Shown piece by piece: positions 4,478-12,808 of a DNA stretch of 64,000 nt (positions within the stretch are counted from its first letter, which is position 1; each line of letters opens with the position of its first letter). The translations under genes were made by a program, and so were the position numbers. Source of the DNA: an uncultured Anaerolineae bacterium (lineage in GTDB: Bacteria; Chloroflexota; Anaerolineae; Anaerolineales; Villigracilaceae); the NCBI GenBank assembly GCA_903875215.1, contig CAIQVH010000030.1, positions 62,001 through 126,000 on the forward strand. Reading direction: 5' to 3'. Under the pieces are notes generated by a model. The model saw nothing but the letters and a program-made list of their open reading frames with translations. It made no database searches and was not told the DNA's origin.

Positions 4478-6058
4478 TTATTCCTCTTCCGGGGCGTTTT
4501 CGGCCAGGCGGAAATGCAAATCACCAACGTGGGTAAATTCATTGGATCCCGCCAGCACTGCCAGCAGAGGCGCTGGTGGAATGCGCCTCAGAATGTTGAC
4601 AGCGGAGTATAACTCCTCCGCGTGAACATGACCTTGCGGGGTCAGTCCGGCTAATTTCTGCAACATTTCATGAACCAGTTTGTTCAGCGGCAGGCGGCTT
4701 TTTTGGGTGAAGGCTGCATCCACGGCATTCACATCTGGCACAACCACGGCCATGCGTTCGTTATATTCACAAAAAATCTCATGTTTGAGCAAGGCAAAGA
4801 CCAGCCCGCCATCTGAACCGGAGAGCACGGTGCGCACCCAATCGCGTGTGGGGCGGTGAGTCTTGGCTTCGACGATGACTTCGCCCGGCACTTTACTGCG
4901 ATGGATGACAATATAAGCCCCCGGAATCAACTTCTGCTTCTCATACCATTTCCGCAGTCCGAAGACATATCCATATTCCCGCACCACCCAGGCTGGCATC
5001 CGCTCGCCCGTTTTTCCGTCCACCAGTGTAAAACGGATGCGCGGCGATTCGATCGCGGTGGGGAAGAACGAACGCACACGGGGTGAGATTGGCAGTGTCC
5101 CGGTGCGCCAGTGTGGGTAGGTCAGAGTGATTGTAACTTCATCGGCTTTGGGGTGTTTTTGTTCGGTTTCGCTTAGTTCATCATCCAATTGTGCTTCAAT
5201 GGCCAACATTTGAGGAGTGAGCAGTACGCGGTCATAATCTACCGGAATATATTTTAAAACTGCCGGGATATTCTGTACTTCCTCGGGCTCCAGGCGGCGC
5301 AGACACCACAGCACCTCGCCGGCTGAACCAACCTCGTCGAAACGGCCGTCTTCCTGCAAGGTGTAATTCATCGAAAACTCTGTCAGCTTGGGGTTTGAGG
5401 AGCGTGGCAGGTCCACCTGCTCCATCAGGAGCGCGGTTGATATGGGCTCTCCGCCATTCATTTCGAGCACTGCCTCGGCCAGGTTGAGATAGCCAACGCC
5501 GATATCCACCAGCAGGGCCTGTGGGAACCAGGCTCCGGCAATGCGCACCAATGAGTCGTCTTTTTCCAGCGCCAGATTCAGCTTTCGAGTGATGTCATCG
5601 CCAAATAACGCTAAAATGGTGTGCAGATCAGTATCCGGGTTGGCTTTTTGTTCCGGCGGGGCATTCAATTTGTGGTCGGCAAGCGCAGAAGCCAGTTGTT
5701 TGGTTGTTCCATCTTCAAAGCTGACTTCGATGACTTCGAAAGTGCCCAGGTCGGGGTTGTTGCCGGGGCGGGTGGCGGTTACCTGGCCGCGCTTCATGGC
5801 CAAGGAAGGAAAGATCAATTTCTGGCCAATTTGGTAGGTTTCTTTGGGCAGATACAAATCCCCGCTGGAGAGTTGTTCTTTGACCTGGGCTTCGTGTTCG
5901 ATGCGGATACATTCTTCCACCAGCACAGCCGCCAATTCCCGGGCGGTCAGTGGGGATTCGGTTTCAAAGAGGTGGTTTTGAATAAAATCGATGTCGCGCT
6001 TGAGCACTGTGAAGTTGCTCCAGTATTCAGCCGGTAGTTTGAGAGGAAGACTCGTCAT
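4478..6058 (-). CDS. Unknown 526-aa protein
   Basis: This soluble 526-residue protein matches no family I know. Residues 35-60 (SPLTARELAAVLVEECIRIEHE) are helix-turn-helix-like. Residues 75-120 contain a small beta domain (YQIGQKLIFPSLAMKRGQV). The C-terminal part has further alpha-beta segments but no recognisable catalytic motif and no membrane segment. A TATAAT at 6134-6139 (minus strand) is the likely -10 box, with a leader of about 70 nt. It is co-transcribed with the 138-aa gene downstream and, before the element inserted, probably with tRNA-Arg, so a link to translation or nucleic acids is possible but unproven. Confidence 0.7.
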   Translation of the reverse strand: MTSLPLKLPAEYWSNFTVLKRDIDFIQNHLFETESPLTARELAAVLVEECIRIEHEAQVKEQLSSGDLYLPKETYQIGQKLIFPSLAMKRGQVTATRPGNNPDLGTFEVIEVSFEDGTTKQLASALADHKLNAPPEQKANPDTDLHTILALFGDDITRKLNLALEKDDSLVRIAGAWFPQALLVDIGVGYLNLAEAVLEMNGGEPISTALLMEQVDLPRSSNPKLTEFSMNYTLQEDGRFDEVGSAGEVLWCLRRLEPEEVQNIPAVLKYIPVDYDRVLLTPQMLAIEAQLDDELSETEQKHPKADEVTITLTYPHWRTGTLPISPRVRSFFPTAIESPRIRFTLVDGKTGERMPAWVVREYGYVFGLRKWYEKQKLIPGAYIVIHRSKVPGEVIVEAKTHRPTRDWVRTVLSGSDGGLVFALLKHEIFCEYNERMAVVVPDVNAVDAAFTQKSRLPLNKLVHEMLQKLAGLTPQGHVHAEELYSAVNILRRIPPAPLLAVLAGSNEFTHVGDLHFRLAENAPEEE

Positions 6059-6473
6059 AGTTATTGCCTTGCAAGAAAAGATACCCGCAAAATCATAGAA
6101 TCAAAAACTTCCCGAAAAATGCGGATTCGTCTAATTATACCTTAAGCAGTTATGCACTTGTGGAAAATATCACAGGGTGTGGGTGGCAGTCGATCTTCAA
6201 TTTCACGATTTGATTTGTGCTATAATCAACCGATCATGTTGAACTGGTTGTGTGTTCGAATTAATCACGCTGATTATAATCAGTCGGGGGGCTGGCGCCG
6301 GGCCGAGAGATATCCCCTGCCTGCATAGTCCGAGACTCACATTGCCAGTCGCCCGATGCATCTTGTTCCCAGCAGATCCTCTGCTGCACGACAGAGCCGC
6401 GGGCGATATTTTTTGCCCGACCCAGGCGCTGTCGAATATTTTCTGAAGGATCTTTCCACTCAGGAGGCATAAT
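6059..6473. other. Intergenic region between divergent operons (415 bp)
   Basis: The left part holds the minus-strand promoter of the unknown operon. On the plus strand, TATAAT at 6220-6225 is a likely -10 for aspS. The perfect palindrome CTGATTATAATCAG (6270-6283) contains a second TATAAT. The roughly 180-nt leader that follows contains small hairpins (CAGCAGA-TCC-TCTGCTG near 6371; GCGGGC...GCCCG near 6400). I looked for a T-box consensus and did not find one. Confidence 0.5.
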
Positions 6474-8252
6474 ATGTATAAAACTCATTCTTGCGGTGAA
6501 CTTCGTTCGGAGCATGCCGGTCAGATGGTTGAGCTGGCTGGCTGGGTTCATCGCCAGCGCGACCATGGCGGCGTGACGTTTATTGATTTGAGGGACCGGT
6601 ATGGGATTGTGCAGGTGGTGGCGGATCCAGCCCGCCCGGAAGTCGGGGCGATTCAGGAGGCCCGGGCGGAGTGGGTTTTGAAAATCGCGGGTATTGTCCG
6701 CCGCCGGCCGGCTGGGGCTGAGAATCCCAACATGGCGACCGGCCAGATAGAAATCGAGGCGACCTCGGTGCAGGTGTTGAATCAGGCCCGTCCGCTTCCT
6801 TTCCTGGTCAACAAGGATGAAGATACCGACGAGGCCTTGCGTTTGAAGTATCGCTACCTGGATTTGCGCCGCGAGCGGATGCAGAATAATATGATTCTGC
6901 GCCATCATGTGGTCAAATTTATCCGTGATTATCTGAGTGAGCGCGGTTTTCTCGAAATTGAAACTCCGATGCTGTTCAAAACCACGCCCGAGGGTGCGCG
7001 CGACTATCTGGTTCCGTCGCGGCTCCAGCCGGGGATGTTTTACGCCCTGCCGCAGTCGCCGCAGCAGCTGAAACAGTTGTTGATGGTTTCGGGCTTCGAT
7101 CGCTACTTCCAGATTGCCCGCTGCCTGCGCGATGAAGATTTGCGCGGCGACCGCCAGCCTGAGTTTACTCAGCTCGACCTGGAAATGTCCTTTGTCGAGC
7201 GGGATGATGTGCTCCAACTGGTGGAAGGGCTTTTTACGAAAATGGTGAAGGACATTCTGCCCCAAAAGCGGCTGCTGGCTTCTCCGTGGCCGTGCCTCAC
7301 TTATGCGGAAGCGGTCGAACGATATGGCAGCGACAAGCCTGATCTGCGCTTTGGGATGGAACTGTATGGCCTGAATGAAATTTTTGCCCACACCGATTTC
7401 ATGGTTTTCCAGAACGTAATCAAGAGCGGCGGCGTGATCAAGTGCATTGTTGCGCCGGGTTGTGCAGAATATACCCGCAAGGAAGTGGATGATCTGACGA
7501 CTTTTGCACGCGAACAGGGCGCAAAGGGCCTGGCCACCCTTGCTCTGGCTGCCGATGGCGTGAAGGGCACTGCCCAGAAATTTATCAAGCCCGAGGACGT
7601 GAGCGCCATCCAGGCCCGCACGGGTGCGAAAACCGGCGATCTGGTGCTTTTCATCGCGGATAGCAAGGCTGTGGCGAATAAGACTCTCAGCGCCCTGCGA
7701 TTGTTGTTCCGCGACCGGCTCGGGCTGGCAGATCCGGATGTCCTGGCATTTGCCTGGGTGGTGGATTTTCCGATGTTTGAATACAATGCCGAAGACCAAA
7801 AATGGGATGCGGCCCATCACCCATTCACCATGCCCAAGATGGAGGATCTGCCCAAGTTCGAGACCGATCCGGCCCAGATTCTTTCTGATGCCTACGATAT
7901 GGTTTTGAATGGCTACGAAACGGCCTCGGGGTCGATCCGTATCCACCGCAGTGATATTCAACAGAAGGTTTTCCAACTCCTGGGACTGAAGGATGAAGAG
8001 ATCCAATCCAAGTTTGGGCACATGATTGAGGCGTTTCAGTTTGGTGCGCCTCCGCATGGGGGCATGGCGCCCGGAATTGACCGGCTGTTGATGATCTTTG
8101 CCGGGGAGCCGAACATTCGTGAAGTGATTGCTTTCCCCAAAAATCAAGCCGGGCGTGATCTGATGGCTGATGCGCCCTCACCGGCCAGCGAGCGGCAGTT
8201 GAACGAATTGCAGATCAAGCTGGATCTGAAAAAAGCGGAAGAACCAAAATAG
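6474..8252 (+). CDS. aspS: Aspartate-tRNA ligase (AspRS)
   Basis: The 592-aa class II synthetase charges tRNA-Asp. An N-terminal OB-fold anticodon-binding domain (residues 1-105) precedes the catalytic core. Class II motif 2 is in QIARCLRDEDLRGDRQPEFT and motif 3 in GAPPHGGMAPGIDRLLMIF. The extra GAD domain between motifs 2 and 3 (about residues 285-415) marks the bacterial type. AGGAGG precedes the ATG. Bacterial enzymes of this length may be discriminating (Asp only) or also act on tRNA-Asn; this was not resolved here. A strong terminator follows. Confidence 0.97.
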   Translation: MYKTHSCGELRSEHAGQMVELAGWVHRQRDHGGVTFIDLRDRYGIVQVVADPARPEVGAIQEARAEWVLKIAGIVRRRPAGAENPNMATGQIEIEATSVQVLNQARPLPFLVNKDEDTDEALRLKYRYLDLRRERMQNNMILRHHVVKFIRDYLSERGFLEIETPMLFKTTPEGARDYLVPSRLQPGMFYALPQSPQQLKQLLMVSGFDRYFQIARCLRDEDLRGDRQPEFTQLDLEMSFVERDDVLQLVEGLFTKMVKDILPQKRLLASPWPCLTYAEAVERYGSDKPDLRFGMELYGLNEIFAHTDFMVFQNVIKSGGVIKCIVAPGCAEYTRKEVDDLTTFAREQGAKGLATLALAADGVKGTAQKFIKPEDVSAIQARTGAKTGDLVLFIADSKAVANKTLSALRLLFRDRLGLADPDVLAFAWVVDFPMFEYNAEDQKWDAAHHPFTMPKMEDLPKFETDPAQILSDAYDMVLNGYETASGSIRIHRSDIQQKVFQLLGLKDEEIQSKFGHMIEAFQFGAPPHGGMAPGIDRLLMIFAGEPNIREVIAFPKNQAGRDLMADAPSPASERQLNELQIKLDLKKAEEPK

Positions 8253-8258
8253 ACCTGG

Positions 8259-8291
8259 CCGGGATGCGCTCAGCGCATCCCGGTTTTTTTT
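8259..8291 (+). terminator. aspS terminator
   Basis: CCGGGATGCGC and GCGCATCCCGG form an 11-bp stem with a 3-nt loop followed by eight T. Confidence 0.92.
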
Positions 8292-8313
8292 ACTGGCCCG
8301 GGTATTTCCCATC

Positions 8314-8343
8314 TTGTCTTTTGGGCTATTTTTGTGGTATAAG
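8314..8343 (+). promoter_or_regulatory. Promoter of the putative 6S RNA
   Basis: TTGTCT (8314-8319), an 18-nt spacer and TATAAG (8338-8343) give a start near 8349-8351, exactly where the closing stem of the proposed RNA begins. Confidence 0.6.
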
Positions 8344-8348
8344 GAAAG

Positions 8349-8523
8349 TGCCCTGCTGTGTGCGTGTTGCCGTTTCACCGGTTCTGGGCCAACACCCTCT
8401 GAATGGGTTTCCATCTTTCGGTATGAACGCGATAGGCCCTGGCCAAGGCGGGATTACCGGGTAGGAGCCCAACCTGCTTAAGCAGGTTCAGAACTTTGCG
8501 GCTCACGGCATTTGCGGGGTATT
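8349..8523 (+). ncRNA. ssrS: Probable 6S RNA
   Basis: Between aspS and the convergent channel gene lies a transcription unit without a coding frame of its own: promoter, about 175-nt body, terminator. The ends pair into a long closing stem. TGCCCTGC (8349-8356) pairs with GCGGGGTA (8514-8521), and further in TGC/GCA, GUG/CAC and GCCG/CGGC pair with small bulges. A central loop follows, whose 3' strand carries the perfect hairpin AACCTGCTTAAGCAGGTT (8471-8488), and then an upper stem containing GGGCC/GGCCC-type pairs. Rod, central bubble, 3'-strand hairpin and length fit 6S RNA, which binds RNA polymerase holoenzyme as a promoter mimic. The position after aspS recalls the Bacillus 6S gene (recalled, not checked). 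Confidence 0.62.
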
Positions 8524-8536
8524 ATTTTGCAAACAG

Positions 8537-8562
8537 GACACCAGGAATGGTGTCTTTTTATT
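8537..8562 (+). terminator. Terminator of the putative 6S RNA unit
   Basis: GACACCA and TGGTGTC form a 7-bp stem around GGAA, followed by TTTTTATT. Confidence 0.85.
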
Positions 8563-8588
8563 GGGAGCACGGTGGAGAAATGAATACC

Positions 8589-8620
8589 AAAAACGAGCGG
8601 GGTGTGCCGCGCTCGTTTTT
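8589..8620. terminator. Bidirectional terminator
   Basis: AAAAACGAGCG and CGCTCGTTTTT form an 11-bp arm pair. It is placed to stop the minus-strand channel gene and any rightward read-through. Confidence 0.88.
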
Positions 8621-8661
8621 GAGATCGCTCAGATCAGGGGAGAGAAATAGCCAGGAAAACC

Positions 8662-9708
8662 CTATCCGCCCGCATTGAAAAGCCGGATAAGTTGTGAAGT
8701 AAGGTCAAATTGTCTGATCGTTATCAGCGCCATGAGTACCAGCCAGGTCAGTGGAATCAGGCCGCGAGTCCAGTGGTTAAGTTTTTTTGCGCGCGCGTGG
8801 AATTCATTATCCTTGTAAACCATCATGACCACGGTCACGGTCAATGCGGCGGCGATGACCAGGTAGTTGACTAGCATAAACTTATCCATATAGGTCAGGT
8901 AGCCAACCGGCGGGATGGAGGAGATGATGCTCAGGTGATACAGGATTGCGCCAACCAGGGAGGAGGTCGTCAATGCCAACCGGTCGGTTATCTTGCTTTC
9001 ATGCATCAGCACCGCGAGCAGCCCGACCAGCACAATTACGATGGGGGCAAATAAGGCTTTCAAGAAAGAAGACGGCCATGGGTGGTAGATGGTGATGTAA
9101 TAGCGGTAACGCGAATAGGTGGCATCATTGTAAATTGGATAGCTGTGATCGATCACCTCGGCAAACCATTCAGCGGGTTTCCCTTTGAGTTCCCAGCCAG
9201 AGACGATGGCATACTGGTCAATCCCGGATTTTTCCGGGTCGGGGAGATACAGGACTTTTTCTTTGCTATTGATTTTGTCTTCAATTTCGATGACCAGTTG
9301 ATGTTCATCGAAAGGATAATTACGCATATCCAGGTCGGTAATCAGGTCGGCCCGGACGCGGTAATACCAGGCCTGACGGTTGTTTGTATCGCTGGTCTGG
9401 TTTTCCTGTTCGGTGATTTTCCCATTCATGATATCGAAATTCCCGGGGTCACAGGGTTGATCGCAGGAAAAATTGAGGTAAAAGTCGATGTTGTAGCTGC
9501 CGGTGGACAGATCCAGGCTGCCAATATTCAGCACATAGACCCCGACTTTAATCTGTTGGCTGCCTGAGAGTGGCGCGGCGGATTTCGTGACTGGCGCTAT
9601 TTTGTGTGTGGCGTAGACGGGCGTGATGAGGGCCGGGAGAAAGGCCAGGCCGATTGTGAACAGGGCTGTGATTGAGATCCAACGATTGGGTGCGGTGATC
9701 CGTTTCAT
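8662..9708 (-). CDS. Prokaryotic pentameric ligand-gated ion channel (Cys-loop receptor homologue)
   Basis: The 348-aa protein has a signal peptide (residues 1-33). A beta-sandwich extracellular domain follows with the family signature DMRNYPFDEHQLVIEIED (the YPFD of the pseudo Cys-loop, without the two cysteines). It ends with four membrane helices. M1 follows YYITIYHPWPSSFLK. M2 is about LALTTSSLVGAILYHLSII, then IPPVGYLTYMDKFMLV as in the M2-M3 linker of nicotinic receptors, then M3 and a short loop to M4. It should assemble as a pentamer with an external binding domain, like GLIC and ELIC. Ligand and ion selectivity cannot be read from the sequence. It appears to be a single-gene unit. 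Confidence 0.88.
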   Translation of the reverse strand: MKRITAPNRWISITALFTIGLAFLPALITPVYATHKIAPVTKSAAPLSGSQQIKVGVYVLNIGSLDLSTGSYNIDFYLNFSCDQPCDPGNFDIMNGKITEQENQTSDTNNRQAWYYRVRADLITDLDMRNYPFDEHQLVIEIEDKINSKEKVLYLPDPEKSGIDQYAIVSGWELKGKPAEWFAEVIDHSYPIYNDATYSRYRYYITIYHPWPSSFLKALFAPIVIVLVGLLAVLMHESKITDRLALTTSSLVGAILYHLSIISSIPPVGYLTYMDKFMLVNYLVIAAALTVTVVMMVYKDNEFHARAKKLNHWTRGLIPLTWLVLMALITIRQFDLTSQLIRLFNAGG

Positions 9709-9768
9709 CAGGTTCTCCGGAATTGGATGGGATAATTAATTGTAACGTATATGGGAAAAATTGACAAA

Positions 9769-9792
9769 AAAAACCGGCCAATGCCGGTTTTT
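9769..9792. terminator. Terminator downstream of the cytochrome gene
   Basis: AAAAACCGGC and GCCGGTTTTT enclose a 4-nt loop. The T-run reads well in both directions. Confidence 0.88.
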
Positions 9793-9810
9793 GGTGGAGA
9801 AGGGATGCGT

Positions 9811-10290
9811 TTAATTGTTCGGCGCGCCGGCGTTGACCCAGTCGGTCAGGATCTGGATTTCGGCATCGGGTAACCGGGGCTTGCGGCGGGGCATTTTTCC
9901 AGAAACCACCATGCTGACAAGCGGACTGTGGGCGGCATCACCGGCTGTCAGCACTGGGCCGTTTTCGGAGCCAGCCATGACCGAGTCATAACTTTTCAAG
10001 TCCAGCCCTTTCGATGTGCGGGATCCGCCATGACAGCTGACACAGCGATTCTGCAGGATTGGGAGCACGTCTTTGGAAAAAGATACCGATCCAGCGACAA
10101 CATTGGCTTCCGGGGTCGGGGATGCTGCGACATTCACTTCCGGGGCCTGGGTTGCTGCGGCTTCGACAGCCGGGGCGGCGGCAGCAGTATCCGCGGGGGA
10201 GGTGTTTTCGGTTGGGCTGGCACAGGCCGACAGGGTAAATGACAAAAGGAGTGCAATATTCAAGACAGGGTGAAGGATTGAGCGGGACAT
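9811..10290 (-). CDS. Lipoprotein with a c-type cytochrome domain
   Basis: The 159-aa protein starts with a lipoprotein signal peptide ending in LSAC, then an Ala/Pro/Thr-rich tether (residues about 28-68), then a compact haem domain. The haem site is CVSCH in PILQNRCVSCHGGSRTSKGLDL, and a Met in SGKMPRRKPRLPDAE is the likely distal ligand. The ending ILTDWVNAGAPNN matches small c-type cytochromes of the Planctomycete/PSCyt type. The ATG at 10290 has GGAGAT upstream. It would be an electron carrier anchored outside the membrane; its partner is not in the window. Confidence 0.85.
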   Translation of the reverse strand: MSRSILHPVLNIALLLSFTLSACASPTENTSPADTAAAAPAVEAAATQAPEVNVAASPTPEANVVAGSVSFSKDVLPILQNRCVSCHGGSRTSKGLDLKSYDSVMAGSENGPVLTAGDAAHSPLVSMVVSGKMPRRKPRLPDAEIQILTDWVNAGAPNN

Positions 10291-10640
10291 TCTGATCTCC
10301 ATTTCAGATCTAAAAACCGGTAAAAGGTACGCAACCCGGGATTTCCAGGGTTGACGCGAGGGGAGGCTGGGATGGCAATCCGTGATTTGGACAACCCGCC
10401 AGTGGAATGGGTTGGGCGCGCGCACAAAGTGGGGCGGCGACGCATAGATTTTGAACGAGTATTGCCGGGTTATTTTCGATATGGTCATGTGCGAGGCCTA
10501 ATTGTTACAGATTTTATCCTATTCGCCCGTGCAAGAAAACCCGGCAGCTCACAACATTAAAAAAACTCTTATACTTTCCACAGCCTATTTTGCCTGGCTT
10601 TCGGGCAGACTGGCGAGAGGTTTTGTGGCAAAATAGACCC
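10291..10640. other. Divergent intergenic region (350 bp)
   Basis: This region separates the cytochrome and the helicase. I see no gene. Short repeats AACCC/GGGTT occur around 10337-10356 and again near 10395-10420, possibly binding sites. The right end holds the helicase -10-like CAAAAT (10629-10634), six bases before its ATG. Confidence 0.4.
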
Positions 10641-12746
10641 ATGGAATTAACCCTCGCCCAACGCGCCCTGATTCAGGCCCCGTTCAATTCTCAGATATTC
10701 CTTTCTGGCCCGGCTGGCTGTGGAAAAACCACGGTCGGCGTTGAACGGATGCGCGCCTTGCTCGGCGCGGGCGTGCCTGGTGAAACGATCCTCATGCTCA
10801 CGCCGCAGCGCACCTTGCAGGAGCCGTATCTGGGTCTGCTTTATAGCCCGGAGCGTGGCGCGGGAGGAGAAGTCACCCCTGCTACGGTGGGCGGCCTGGC
10901 CCGCCGGGTGGTTGAATTGTTCTGGCCGCTGGCGGCGGAGGCGGCGGGGTTTGCCCATCCCGATCAAGCGCCCATCTTCCTGACCCTGGAAACGGCCCAA
11001 TATTACATGGCGCGCCTGGTTCGCCCCTTGCTGGAACAAGGCTATTTTGAGTCCTTGGCCATTGACCGCAACCGGCTCTACTCGCAATTGCTCGACAACC
11101 TGAACAAGGCCGCCATGGTCGGTTTTGGACATACCGAAATTGGTGCGCGCCTCGATTCGGCTTACCTGGGCGATCCGGCTCAGCGCCGAGTCTATGCCGA
11201 TGCGCAGGATTGCGCCAGCCGCTTCCGCGCTTACTGCCTGGAACATAATCTGCTCGATTTTTCACTCCAACTGGAGATTTTCACCAACCTGCTCTGGCCC
11301 CAGCCGCTCGTCCAAAATTACCTGGCCCGCACCTACCGCCACCTGATCTATGACAACCTGGAAGAAGATGGCCCGCGTGCCCACGATCTGCTGGCCGAAT
11401 GGCTGCCCGAGTTTGACTCAGCCCTGCTGATTTACGACGAAGGCGGGGGATTCCGCCGCTTCCTCGGCGCTGACCAGGAAACCGCCCTCAATCTGGGTTC
11501 GCAGTGCCGGGAGCAGGCCACACTGACTGAGTCCTTTGTCGCCTCTGCGCCGATTGCCCGGCTGGACGAGGCACTCGTTCAGGCGATTCAACCCCTGTCT
11601 GGCGGCCTGCCCGCTTCGCCATCCGAGCCTGAAGAACAGCCTTCCTCTTCGGCCTTTACCATTCTCCCGGCGCGGTTTTACCCAGCCCTGCTGGACCTGG
11701 TGGCCGCAGAAACCCGCCGCCTGCTCGATTCTGGTTTGCCGCCCGACGAAATCGTCATCCTTTCACCCTATCTTTCCGACGCCCTGCGCTTTTCGCTGAT
11801 GAATCGCCTGGCCGCCCAGGGGGTACCGGTGCGCTCGCACCGTCCCTCGCGCTCACTGCGCGAGGAGCCGCCCAGCCATGCCCTGCTGACTCTGGCCCTG
11901 CTGGCGCACCCAGAATGGGAACTGCACCCGCCCAAACCCGACCTGGCTCATGCCTTGTTCCAGGCCATTGAAGGATTCGACCTCGTCCGCGCCCGGCTGT
12001 TGACCGACATTGTTTACCGAGAGCGGGATCTTACGCTGGGTTCTTTTGGCGCGATCCAGCCGGTGATGCAGGCCCGCCTGACTTACCGTCTGGGCGACCG
12101 CTATGAAAACTTGCGCGCCTGGCTGTTGGCTTACCGCGCCGGGGAACGCCTGCCGCTTGATCATTTTCTGCGCAAGCTGTTTGGCGAAGTGCTCTCCCAG
12201 CCCGGATTCGGCTTTCACAGCAATTTCGATGCGGTGCGGGTGGCGGCCAGCTTGGTGGAATCGGTGAAGAAATTCCGCCAGTCGCTGGAAACCGGGCTGG
12301 AGCCGGGTATCGTGCTTGGGCGGGAGTACATCGCTATGTTGAATGATGGGGTTATCGCCGCGCAATATGTCGAAAGTTGGAGCGCGCCTGGGGCGGAGGC
12401 GGTGCTGGTGGCCCCGGCCCATACCTTCCTGATGATGAATCGCCCGGCGACGGTGCAATTCTGGCTGGATGCCGGTTCCTCCGGCTGGTTTGAGCGGTTG
12501 GCCCAGCCTCTGACTCATCCTTATGTGCTTTCGCGTGGCTGGCAGCCTGGCCGAACCTGGAGCGATCAAGATGAAGTGGCTGCCAACCGCGAGACGCTGG
12601 CGCGGCTTGTTTCCGGGTTGTTGCACCGCTGCCGCGATCATCTGTATCTTGGTTTGTGCGAAATGGGGGAAAGCGGGTTTGAACAACGCGGCGAACTGGT
12701 CAGGGCCTTTCAACGGGTTTTGCAAAACGCCGCCTCCGCAGGGTAA
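10641..12746 (+). CDS. UvrD/Rep-like superfamily 1 helicase-type ATPase, divergent
   Basis: This 701-aa protein has a Q-motif-like start (LTLAQRALIQAPFNSQIFLSG) and Walker A PAGCGKTTVG at about residues 22-31, placing it among UvrD/Rep-type enzymes. The expected motif II DExx reads HLIYDNLEEDGP, with Asn in place of the catalytic Glu, although an acidic pair follows. The middle (VPVRSHRPSRSLREEPPSHALL) matches helicase domain 2 of single-copy UvrD-like proteins. A role in DNA repair is likely. The ATG at 10641 lies six bases after a -10-like CAAAAT with no Shine-Dalgarno, suggesting a leaderless mRNA. No nuclease partner is adjacent. Confidence 0.7.
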   Translation: MELTLAQRALIQAPFNSQIFLSGPAGCGKTTVGVERMRALLGAGVPGETILMLTPQRTLQEPYLGLLYSPERGAGGEVTPATVGGLARRVVELFWPLAAEAAGFAHPDQAPIFLTLETAQYYMARLVRPLLEQGYFESLAIDRNRLYSQLLDNLNKAAMVGFGHTEIGARLDSAYLGDPAQRRVYADAQDCASRFRAYCLEHNLLDFSLQLEIFTNLLWPQPLVQNYLARTYRHLIYDNLEEDGPRAHDLLAEWLPEFDSALLIYDEGGGFRRFLGADQETALNLGSQCREQATLTESFVASAPIARLDEALVQAIQPLSGGLPASPSEPEEQPSSSAFTILPARFYPALLDLVAAETRRLLDSGLPPDEIVILSPYLSDALRFSLMNRLAAQGVPVRSHRPSRSLREEPPSHALLTLALLAHPEWELHPPKPDLAHALFQAIEGFDLVRARLLTDIVYRERDLTLGSFGAIQPVMQARLTYRLGDRYENLRAWLLAYRAGERLPLDHFLRKLFGEVLSQPGFGFHSNFDAVRVAASLVESVKKFRQSLETGLEPGIVLGREYIAMLNDGVIAAQYVESWSAPGAEAVLVAPAHTFLMMNRPATVQFWLDAGSSGWFERLAQPLTHPYVLSRGWQPGRTWSDQDEVAANRETLARLVSGLLHRCRDHLYLGLCEMGESGFEQRGELVRAFQRVLQNAASAG

Positions 12747-12749
12747 AAA

Positions 12750-12783
12750 ACCAAAAGGCGCGATGATCTTCGCGCCTTTTGGT
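12750..12783. terminator. Bidirectional terminator between helicase gene and lon
   Basis: ACCAAAAGGCGCG and CGCGCCTTTTGGT (13-bp arms, 8-nt loop) lie between convergent genes. Confidence 0.88.
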
Positions 12784-12808
12784 TTCTGAAGAGAAGCCTT
12801 ACAAGGGT

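Noticed and set aside
6240-6473. Possible T-box or other tRNA-sensing leader before aspS.
   Set aside because: No T-box sequence and no terminator with T-tract were found; only small hairpins.
6261-8147. A 628-codon open frame antisense to aspS.
   Set aside because: It mirrors the codon structure of aspS, has no recognisable domain or ribosome binding site, and such antisense frames accompany most GC-rich genes here (also over lon, the CofD-like gene and the helicase).
8264-8464. A 66-codon frame after aspS.
   Set aside because: It begins inside the aspS terminator hairpin and crosses the promoter and body of the putative 6S RNA; its composition is not protein-like.
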